Below are positions 48,901 to 60,900 of a DNA stretch of 64,000 bases, piece by piece (position 1 is the first letter of the stretch; each line of letters begins with the position of its first letter). The translations under genes were made by a program, and so were the position numbers. The notes beneath the pieces were generated by a model, which was not told the origin of the DNA, searched no databases, and saw only the letters and a program-made list of their open reading frames with translations. Location of the stretch: contig OX291558.1 in NCBI GenBank assembly GCA_946406115.1, forward strand, positions 18,530,205-18,594,204, written 5' to 3'. This stretch comes from Apoda limacodes (taxonomy: Eukaryota; Arthropoda; Insecta; Lepidoptera; Limacodidae).

Positions 48901-51900
48901 TTACGATTAATAAGGCATTGTCATAGAAATAGAAAAACTAAGAATGCATTTAAGGTCAAACTGCATGTCGTTGATTAAACCTAAAAATCCTTAAAAACCA
49001 AGAATCCCATCGCTTAAAACCTACTTAGTATCAATAGAAGCGCTTAAATTTCAACATATGACTTATGTTATAAAAGCTTTTATAAATATATTATTCACAT
49101 GGCTTTTTAAAGGTTATTAGGCGATTCCCGTTGGTTCGTTCAAATTATTTAAAAAAAAAATTAAAAATATTTACTATTTTTTTTAATATGAATCATCTTA
49201 TACCACGAAATTTAAAAATTCACATGATACTTCATTAATGTCTGATGGCTATGTAAATAGAAGTTCCAATTTCGAGTGTTTATCTTGTCTTATCTGTCAA
49301 AATGGCTGCCCATATCTTAGAAGTAGACAGTATCCATAAAAACCTGCAAATCAGCTTTTCGACTAAAAAGGTATGAAACTGCTGATTTGCTTTGGGATTT
49401 TAGAGTTGGTCCTATAGTTAATTAAAACTGTTAATTTTATGGATAATTTTATCCTCTCGAATTTGGGCAGCTATTTTGACATGGCCTTATAAAGCAAGTT
49501 TACTTCCGATCCGATCCACTGCCGATCACTGTGATAAATCGTAAAGTAGAGATACTATAAACTTCAATATCATATTTAAATATTTATATAATTATTGACC
49601 TGTAGAATGTTAGTAAATATATATATTGTATTGTAGTATAGTTCTGCCGCGACCGCAGATAAAGTGCGGCGAGACAAGGGGGCGGAGTAGCTGTGTACGT
49701 CATATCCACATGATCCATGATTAAAATATCCAAAAATTAATTTTATCTCCAGACATCGAATCCAACATTTTTTTTAGGCAACAAACACTTTTTAATGGTT
49801 AAGTGCCTAGCTCATTTGAAACGCATAGTATGTAAGTTTGACCTGGATGTAAAGATAGCTTAACTGATTAGCAATAACATTTACCTACCTAATATTACCT
49901 TACTTGATGAATAAATAAATCAAGGAATATTTTTGGATGTATCACACATCGCCGTCTGGCCCCAAAGTAAGCTAAGCTTGTGTTATGGATACCAGACAAC
50001 GGATACAAATACATATATATTACTTTTTTTTGTAAATACATACATATACATTAATACACCGAGACTCAAGACAAACACAATTGTTTATCACATAAATTAT
50101 TGCCCAGTGCGGGAATTGAACGCACACCCTCTGCACAGCAAGCAGCCACACTACCAACTAGCCTGCGAGAGATATAAACAGATATAACTGTACAATATTG
50201 CAACCAATATCTTCAGAACTATTACGTGGTATCGATCTCATTAGGATTCTTTCCTCATCGCTCCTAGCGTCTGTCAATGCAAGGCGCGGTACAGCTGTCA
50301 CAGTAGAACTATAACAATCAATGTTGCAACTGGCGAAAAAAACATGCAAGAAAGTATTATCCAGTAAGTACTAAGGCAAATTTTAGACACATGCATTATA
50401 CCAACACCACACTTACACCTTCTAAGTAGTCATAGTACCATGCACCGTCTGGGGCCAACAGTCTACGGGTTTGGGATAGGAGAATCAGGGATGAATTCAA
50501 AGGAATTCGTTTAACTTTAACTGGCTCATCGTTCGACTTATGATCGGTACCTGAAGGTATTGACAGAACAGCTACGTCACTATTGACGCTATCACAATCG
50601 GAAATTTTACTCCTTTTTGACCATCTACGCATCACATTTTTTAGACTACCAGATTTAGAAGAACTACCACTCGAATGCCTATTTAAGGATATATTTGGAT
50701 ACACGTTTTGGTACGATAACCTTTCCCATAGAATAAAATCTATACAATATAACCTATCATCACTTAGATTATTTTCTGCGACTAATTCAAAGAATACTGG
50801 ACTGTATACTTGGGGGGATAGAGGTGATTTTAGCGGAGTCATAGGTGGACTGCTTACTTCTGAAATCGTTGTTAAACTGTTAATACTAATGCGTTTCCAC
50901 AAAAACGAGTCATTTCTAAGCAAAGGCTTTTCTGTATAGTTTAAATTTAATTCCCTAACCTTAAATTTCTCTGGTATATTATACTTATCACTTTTAATTA
51001 TTATATCTCTTACTACTTTACCGACAGGTTGCTCAATCTTGTCGATTGATAAGTTATGGAAAAGAGGTTTCTTATAGGAAATGTTAGGATGTTCGTAGGT
51101 AAAGATGGATTCGTCACAAGTGGCCCAAGGTTGCTGTGCTGACCACAGATTTGCTTCACGTAGTTCAAGCTAGTGGTAAATGAAAAATGAAAAAATTATG
51201 TGAAAAATAAAAACAAACCAAAACCAAACAAGCAATATACAGTTTAAAGCAAACAGTCACAATAAGATCGAACAGCCTAAATAAGTTTGTAAGTTAAAGA
51301 GTGTTAAGAGTGCATTCCAAAACCCTTTTTGTGAAATAATAATTGTTGAGTAAGGTTCACTTTCTAAGGGTTTTAAAAAGTGATACTGTCACAGAATGTA
51401 ATAAACAAAAATTGAAAATACCTTTATCTATACCAACAGCAATCTATAAAAAACAAACTGTTAAAAGTTGGTTATTTTAAAACCACATTTACTACCTACT
51501 TGAGCATTGTCTTGTGGAGCGTACTAAAGTTTTTTGGTTTTGGAATACAACCTTATATCCATCAAAGTTTTTAAAATGTTTAAATAACTCTTGTGACTAA
51601 TCAATAAGCAGTAACTAGGATGATTAAAAGCTCAATAAATTTTAATTCTTATATCAACTTTGTTATGTATTATATTTAGTTGGGAAAAGTTATAAATATA
51701 GCTTCTACTATCAAGAAATACAACAAAAATAGTGCAATGATGTTAATTTCTGCAAATCAAACTCTAAAAAAATATTCACGAATATATTTTTGCAAAAGAA
51801 AAAGATCTCTAACCGTCGTAAGTCGTTGCAAAGCGCTGAATCGATCTTCCTGAGCTGCAGCAGATTTCTCGAATGCCTCGTGTTTCTTGATGAGGCTTTC

Positions 51901-54900
51901 AACCTCGTCGATGGTGTGTCCTAACTCTTGTGACATCAGGTAAGGCTCTTGGGCTATTAGCCAGGCTTCTGCCACCGCCGCATCACGCGCGAACTGGTAT
52001 ACTTCCAAGACTAGAATAAAAACACAAAATTAAATTGGTAGAATTTAAGTGGGATAGAGGGACCACATAAATTCAAGATCTCATTGAGTTAAATGTAGCT
52101 TAGCCACATGAATTCAAGACACTCACTGAGTTGCAAATTCTCCCAGCGTTCCTCCCATCGCCTTAGCAAAGCGTTTCTTTGATTGGTCAGCAAAAGCAAT
52201 TTGTCCTTAATATCTCCAGATGCGTAGTGTTGTCTTGCCAATAATTCTCGACCAAGGGATATGCACGCCGAAAAGTTGTCCTCGCGAGTGTCAATCTCTG
52301 CTTTTAGGGACTGGTGGTTGTTCATTAGTAGTTCTACGCCACTGACGTCTCTGTTGATAACAGTAGGCATATTGGACTGTTTAAAATATGTATTTTCAAA
52401 TTACATGGTAAATCATCAGAAATATTAATATAACTATCCAAGTAAAACACGCATATGTCTTAGACGCAGCAGATAAATAAAACATATCCAAGTTAAACTT
52501 GAGTACAATTAAGACGCAGCAGCTAAATTAAGAAAAAAAAAAGTTAAAATCGCGTATAATATGGACGTAGTTAAATTAGATAGAGTTTAAGAAACAATCT
52601 AAAAGATTTTTATTGATATAATGGAAACTTTACAGCTTCTTAAATCTAGATAAATAAGTCTAGAAATTCATTCTTATAAAGCCTATTAAAAAGTTTATTT
52701 AAATAAACGTAAAATTACAATTTTACCTATATAAATGTTGATAACGTACCTAATGTTTAAAAAAAAGTTAAAAGTAGGAAAATTAATTTAAACTAAAAAA
52801 ATTCAATAAAAGAAATTAAATAAATACATGGTATATAAAGAACCATATCTGGGCATGTGTATGTGTGTGAATGATCGTAATGTTACATCGAAAGACCAAA
52901 ATATTTTTATTTTATTTACCTTGGTTTTTCTCCGGTGTTCATTTGCCTAACAACATCATCCATCCACAATGTCAAGTTCCTGACTTGGTTGAGGAATCGG
53001 TACAGATCATCGGCATCTTCAAGTTTAGATTTTCGAGCAGCACAAGCAGCTTGTAGAGCGGCCCACGCCTCGGCTACTTCCGCCTCTCTTCGGGTAATCT
53101 CGGCTGCCTTATCACCAGCATACGAAGCACCCAATCGTGCGCATTCAGCGCTGATGGATTCCACCTGGAAAAAAGACATTATTGATTCGGAAATCGAGAA
53201 GACCATAGTAATGGTGATGTCGCTTATCACCAGCCAATTTGATAATGCACCTAGTTGGAACTCGATGCCCCCTCTCGCTTTCTCAGGATGGTTTGCAAAC
53301 CGCAGAAGAGCGATGATATGACGTCATCGACGCAAAGTGCACTTTTTCATTAATGGGGTTGTATAAAAAGTTGACTCTCGTATTAAGTGTGATGATAGTT
53401 TTAGAATATTGAAAATAAAGGAATTTGGGTAACAAAGATTGTACAGCTAGTGATGGTTTCGTCAATAACGTACAATTTAAGGTCGTGTGTGAGAGAGAGG
53501 ATCTCGATGATGTTTGAAAGATGATAGTGTCGATTATGCTAACGAAAATGTTATAATTAGTGATGGTTTCATCAATAGGGTAGTAATGGGATATGTCGAT
53601 ACTTTTTGATTACATGATAGTGAAGATAAAAGTAACAAAGATGATAAAGTTAATAATTTGTAAACATTGGTATAACTAACTTGTTGTTGCAAAGTAGTGA
53701 GGTCCTGCATGAAATTGTGGTGTTTGCGTTGTAAAGTGCCAACGCTGATAGCGTCACGCCCGAGTTCATCGCTGACGCCACGCGCCTTTTCGTGCACGCG
53801 TTGCAACGTGTCTTTGCAATCGTGGAAGTACTTGTGGAGCTCGCGAGATGCTGCCAACATCTGGAAAATAAAGTACATTAAATCTTGCAATTCCTAGTGA
53901 ATCATTTAATTTTGGATTTTCATTTTGCATGTCGTTAGAAGAGCGACACTTCTACCTTTTATTATGAAAATAAAGATATCTAATCAAGACTGTAACCTTC
54001 TTTGAGGGATCAGCATTTGATAACTAAATTCCATTGAAATGAATGTCAAATTTGTAGCAATCGCTATTCATTACTAGGAAAGAAAGTTTAGGAAAATAAA
54101 AAAATCATTAACCTGTGTCCTTGTTTCGATGAGCTCAAGCAAGTCCTGCCAAGTTTCCTTCAGTCCCTCCTTCCACTGCGCTATGGTAGCGTTATCGGAA
54201 TGTCCCATTGCAATCATTTGATCAGCGATGTGTTCAGCGGTCGCCACGCGTTCAGATCCAACGGCTTGAGTCTCTCGGGCGAATTCTTTAAATCTTTCCC
54301 ATAGAAGCTAAAAAAAACATTAAAGATAACATGTGTATTTTGAACTCGATTGTATTTGCGATAGGTTCACATATTGAAATAATCGGTCCAAAATATCGTT
54401 AAATGCGTTATTGTAGTACCGTTCAAGTAAAGAAACTGCAAATTTGTACGGTTAAGTCTGCTCTGCCAGCGTGAATGGTACCAGCAGGATCTCATTAAAA
54501 TAAATTATATATCACTTTGCAGCTTTGATTACTTGTGTTAGGGTACACAAAAATTTACAAAGGTATTACAAAACCTAACCAGAAATAGTGAGTGAAGTAA
54601 GAGTTTAGAGTGATACAAACAATGTGTTACCTATGGGGAATCACACAAAATTCGAGACAGGATCACTAACCCTAAGCCTGTAGTTGGTTTTGCATTGACA
54701 AGAAACTACAATACAATTGTTAAAATTCAGAAAAAAATCGGATTTTAACCAATGTAATGGCAAGCGCGCGTTTTCAAGAATTCTTTATTCCTCACCGTCA
54801 CATGATCATAATCTTGACCAAGTTCTTGACTGCTGGCAACCAGTTCTCTTTCTGTAATCCATTGTTCAAGATCGTCCACTTCTCTGGACAGTTGGAATAA

Positions 54901-57900
54901 TCTCAGAGCTTCATCAAGCTTGGCTCGTCTTTCACCCGCAAGATCTTTGAGACCAGCATATAGTTTGTCAACTTGCGATTGCTTCACAGAGATTTGTTCA
55001 CTGAAAACAGAAATTAATATGAGTTGTTAACATCATTGGTAAGTTCACTAAATAAGTACTTATAGCTACATATTATTATACATTTGGATAAATAATTATT
55101 TTTAAATTTTCATTATGCATCCTTTTCTCCGTATATCTCCTTACTATCTTGGACCAAAATTTAGCTTAGCTAAAGAAGTCAAATTGTTGTGCCTAGATTA
55201 CTTACTCTTAACATAGCTGACATAATTTTTTACTGAAGCATTATAGTTAGTTTCAAGCTCATATTTAAAAAGTCTTACCTTAGAGGATGTTCTTCGCTGG
55301 TCAACTGCCTAACTGTCTCTCCTAATTGCCGAATAGTCTGAGCGTAGTCATCTACCGCTTGCTCTAGAATCTCATGTTTCTTCATCAAATTTTGTGCTGA
55401 TATCTCATCCTTTCCTCTGTCTTCAACCATCATGTACAGTTCTTGTTCACTCATCCATACTTCGGCTTCATTAGCATCGAAAAGATACTGTTGAGCCTTT
55501 TCCCATAGGGCAAGGTCGTTCTTTCGTTGTTCGATGGCATCTGTTAAGTTTGAGGTTATTTAGAGTATCTGACACATTACATTAATTAAAAATAACAAAA
55601 AGATAAACATTAAACTTCAAATAATACGACGTAATAGACATAATTAGTTTACTTCCGATACTAACAAAAGTGCCGCTTATACATGGCACGTCATTAAACA
55701 TTAAGACATGCAAGCAAGGTTTACAGCAGTAAACAAAATTTATAATTATGGAATGTAATAAAATAAATAAATTCATACCTTTAAGTTCCCGCCATCTTGC
55801 TGTAAGCTCATCGATAAGAGTCTTAAATTCAGGAGCATCTTCATGCCCTTCGTCAATCAGCTTTTGCCCATTGGAGATGACAGTCAAAATCCTAGGCTCA
55901 TGGTTGTCTGTCTCTGTTTTCAATGACTGATTCTTTTTTTGTAGCATTTGTACATTAAACAGAGAATTTCCATAATCTTTGCTTGTAGCTAAAGGCATTT
56001 TTTCATGAATCCATAACTTCTCATCCTCTATATCGCGACGGAACTGGAATGCCTCCTTTTTCTTCGACAAGTGCCGTTGACGATCCAATAGCGGAGCCTT
56101 CAGCTGTTCGAATCGCTGCTCCACTAACTTTTTCTTTTCCTTTATCTCGTCCATTTTGTCCGGGACCGTTTTCTGTAGATATTCCGCTTGAGTTTCAAGT
56201 TCTGTGACTTGTTTTGCTTTGACGGCCATCTGAGTCTCAATCATCTGTTGCTTCTGCATTAGAATGTTGACAGACGCTAGATCAGAGCCTGTGTCGGTGT
56301 TTTCTATTTGTTTCTCCAGCTCGTTCATCCAAGAATCTATATCATCACAAGTTTGATGAAGTAATACTTCGCGGTTGGCGTCGAATAGACGTTCGCCTTT
56401 ATCTTTCGTTGTTGTTTGCAGATTCTCAAATTGATCTTGGAGGTCATGCATTTTTGGCGATATAACTTCGACGAATTCCGGTTTCTGTTTCATCAATTCC
56501 TCGGCAGCGTTTTGTACAGCAAAGAGACGTTCTTTGTTTGCAGCAATCTCAGCTTCGAATGCTTGATGGCGAGTCCATTTAGAGTGGATTGTCTTTGCTG
56601 AGCGATATGTATCATCCAAAGCAGTGACATTCTTCTCCTGAACCCATTCTCCAAGTTCATCACAATCTTGGAGGAACTGGTGGAGTTGCAATTGGTCTTG
56701 AAGTTTCTCCATTTGTTGCACAGCCTTGTCTCTGTTAGCGTTGCGCCGAGATTCAATGTTGTCAGCCTTGCGTTGGATTTTGTCTGCGTCGAAATGTCTC
56801 TCTTCGACAAGACGGTTTGCAAATTGTACAACGGAGTTGATTTTATCGTCGTTTGCTTCCATAGTTGTAAGGAACGCCTCGTGTTCTTTGATCATATTTT
56901 CCGCTTGCTCCAAGTTGGCAGGTAGTTCTGGTTTTGCTAACCTATAACGTATATAATATGTTAAAGTTTTATTTACGAAAAAAAAAACCTTATTTAATTT
57001 AATATAAATTTTCGTCCTCCTTCCCCCTTTTATTCTCAACTTTAAATTGATAATTATATTCTTAAATTTCAAGTCTAAATACCAATTTTCGAAAAGTTCT
57101 TAAAACCACTGTTCTATCCCTCAAGGATTTTATTTCGCATTATCCCATCTTAGTAAAGCATTGCATTATACAAAAAAGCATTTTTCAAGCTTCTGACTGT
57201 AGCGGATTAGACTATGCATATATAACCTGTGTTCCTGATGCGCCAACAAAACTTCCGCCTGTCTTGCGTCACGCTGCAACAGTTGCAGCTCCAGGCTTTG
57301 CGTCAGCAGTTGTTGCCTGTTCTCCCACATCTGTTGGAGCTCGGCCCAACCCTCACGGAGCGCCTTCAAACGTTCACGCAAGAACATGTATTGTGGATCG
57401 TCTTGTGTGGACGGCTCCTGAAAAAAAAAACAGTTATTTTATGATCTCACTACTCAATTTTACTAGATACCTAATTTCATATTAGTAGGTACTGATTCAG
57501 GAAAATATTTCTGAAACAACTTGTCGAACAATACTTTTTTTTTTATTGTTTTATTGTTGTCATGTTAATGTGACATATATAATTTTATTCTTATTGCTAC
57601 TATTCCTAAAACTGTTATATCTGAATTTATAATGAGCATGAATACTAACGGCAGTTATCTTTTCTCCATATTCCATCATTTTAGCATATTCGTCTCTGTA
57701 GTTGTCGATTTCCTCCTTGATTGTCTGGTGTTGAGATAGTAGTTTTTCTGCTTCATTTAAGCTTGATGGAGTGTCTGCAACAATATTATTTAATATGACT
57801 GAATTTACATACATTGACATAAATATAGATGCAGAAAGTAGTAATTAATGTAATATATGGTATTGTAAACGTTGTTACTTCATAAACAATAAGAAACTGG

Positions 57901-60900
57901 ACTGAGCAATAGCTTTTCCAAATTTACCACTTAAAAGAGACAAAGCGACAAGATGGCAACTGCAATACAGGTAGCGAGAGTAGAGGCGAAAACGCTACTC
58001 ACACCGGCGCATGTTTATCATGCAGGGTTTCTACCCCGCTTTTGCTTAATAACAGATGAATGAGATGGAAAACCTTTCGTAAATGATGTGACCGCTGCTA
58101 ACCTGTTCAAATACATCAATTTTGCGTGTTTCTTAACTTTCACTGCAAGATCTGTACTAGCTTCGGATCGCTTTGTCTCTTTTACTCCCATCGCTAGTAT
58201 GCACTTCACAAACGGATAGAAAGCGCGTAGTCATCAGGACACACAGTATCTCAAATTTTATAGGTTACTTCAAAACCAAGATATTATGGCTGTGTGTTTT
58301 GTAAACAGATACTTTATGAGTTACCTTCGGAAGCCACATCTGTCTGAGTCTTCGTCAGCCACGCTTGGAAGTGGTCCACTGATCGAAGGAAACGATGTAA
58401 GTCTCCCGCCTCTTCCAATTTAGAGTCGCGTTCTTTCAACTGTGTGATACCAAAACATTAATTTTAGTTAAAAAAAATCTTTAGAATAATTAAAGCATCT
58501 ATTTTATAGCTAAAGCTAAAAAAAAATAAGCTGTTTATTCTATGACCTTACCATTTGAGTAAGCTGGTCCCAGTTCTCAGTAATGAGTAAGACTCTTTCC
58601 CTGATGAGCTGAGCTTCCTCAGGATGGTCTTCCTCAATAGCAGAGGCTTCGTTCTCGAGAGAAGTGATGCGCGCTTGAATGGCTGCTAGGTCTCGTTCCA
58701 TGCCGGAAAGGCGTCGTTGAAGTGTCATTACACCTAGAAAAAATATATATATTAATGGTATATAATTTCTTTAGGTATTAGGTGTGGCTGTCTGTACATA
58801 TAAGATCATTTTTGTATCAAAATCTTTGAGTGATTACAACAAATAATGTACTTTACCATTAAGATCCATCTCCAAATCATCGGTCTGTTGAAGGATACGT
58901 TTCTTGTCTTCGATCCATGAGACTGTCTCTCTGCATTCAATGTGGAATGTCTGCACACCTTGGGCCGATTTGAGGTCATCTTTCTTAGACTCGGCCTGTA
59001 TTACATTAAATTAGAGAATATTAAGATAATAACTTAAAAAATAAATAAAATGTTTTATTTCTTAAAAATATAGTTTTTTTTTTTTTATTTAATGAACTCC
59101 GGAACGGAGAATTCTAATGAAGAAGAATATATGTATAATATTTAACTGTTCGTCAAACTCAAACCTTGAAGGCAAGAATTCATTAAGAATTAATTTTTAC
59201 AGTCATATTTTGTATGGGAAAAGGTCCCAAAGACTGTGCAAGTGTGCCAGTAGCTTATATTACCTTTTCCCTGAGTGTGCTCCAGGCATGGTTAAGGGCG
59301 GCTTGTCTCTCTTGTATGCGCGGCGCCTCGGGATGTTCCACATGGATCAGCTGACGAGCGAGTTGGTTCACTACAGCTACCCGCGACGCGTTCGCATTCA
59401 TCTCCTTGTCGAACCCGTCGTAACTGAAAACATAGTTATTTTACACTTTCACCATTTAAGTCTTCACATACGTCTTTTTTTCTTTGAGATAAGTATGCAA
59501 GTTATGACATGTTACTCTACTGAAATGTTTTTTTTAAGCCAGCGACTTAAAAATTGCGATAACATACAGTTTTACCTCTCTATAAATTAGATTTGACGCA
59601 GGAAAGATCAACTTTGTTATATAAGTTAAAAAAAATAGTACAAACCGGTGTTTCATAATTTCAACATCGTCTATGTCTTTAGGAGGCAGCATGGTATCGA
59701 GCATTCGGTCTTTCTCCGCTATCCATTGGTCAGCCGCGTCAGCTTCGCCTAGCAGCTTGAACAACGACAGCGCATCTAATAAGCGCTGTTTACGGAGACG
59801 AGCTAGCTCAGCCAGCTCGCTGTGACGAGCGTCTATGGCCGCTAAGCGATCGCGAACTTCTGCGCTGCTTGCGTCTTCCGGACTTAGCTCGCTTGCCTGA
59901 ATAAATACAACAATTACATCTATATCACCATCAATACTAATAAATGGCCAACGAATACCACAATCAAATTTTCCTTCAATTTTTCACCATCAAATTAAAC
60001 TATATAAATACAGTCCACTGAATTATTTAACCAGTAAAGATGCATATAATTAGAACTTCTTAAAAAAATAGATAATGAAAGACGGCAAAACCCTATCATG
60101 ACACGAAGTGATTTTTTTTTAAATAAGGGCAAACAAGCAACGTTTGCGTATTTATTTGTAAAAATTGCAAGATTGAAAACGGCGCAAATGATTTCGATCA
60201 AAAGTGATATTCAAGTATACATGAGTTTTGGGATTTATAATCCGAATTAAAATGCATATTGGGGGAAAATCCATTCAAGTCGAGTCAAGGAAAAAAGTCT
60301 AATGTTTGAAAAAAAAAGAAAGTAAAAGGAAAAAGTTCTTTTAAAACGTAGAGATTACATAGCGCCTCAAACAAAAGTAAGTGATAGTAATTCCTTACTA
60401 TACGAGTATCAACTTCTAAACCAAGTACCTGTTGTTTGAGCTGCTCAATTACGTTGGCGTAGTTCTTGAGTTCGTCTGTTACGTCTTTGTGCTTTTTGAG
60501 CAGACTCTGCACTTGAGCTTCGTCCACGCCAGTGTCTTCTGACGATACCAGCCTGCGAAATAAAATAAAACATAAACATACATACATAACATCACGCCTG
60601 TTTCCCAGAGGGGTAGGCAGAGACCAAAGAAAATATAAAAATAAAATATAAAACATAAAAACCTCTAAAACATAGAATATCCGGTCTATATTTGAATTTC
60701 ATGCAAACTTATGTATGCAGTATTGGCTTTTACAATAAAAGACAATTAAAATTAAATTTCATTCGAACCAAGATTTTTTTTATATTATAAAAATTATTCT
60801 TTCTAGTAACTAACCTAAGCGTATCGAGCATCCAATTGTCGATGTCATCCGCATCGGCGAAGAGTTGGTGATACCGAACCGCTGCGTCCAACCGTGCCTT

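Noticed and set aside
49945..50171. A functional tRNA gene
   Set aside because: A- and B-box-like motifs are present but there is no cloverleaf; it is the head of a SINE.
58018..58209. 63-codon minus-strand frame in a beta-spectrin intron
   Set aside because: No convincing splice sites, flanking exons already join in frame, and no match to the spectrin repeat pattern.
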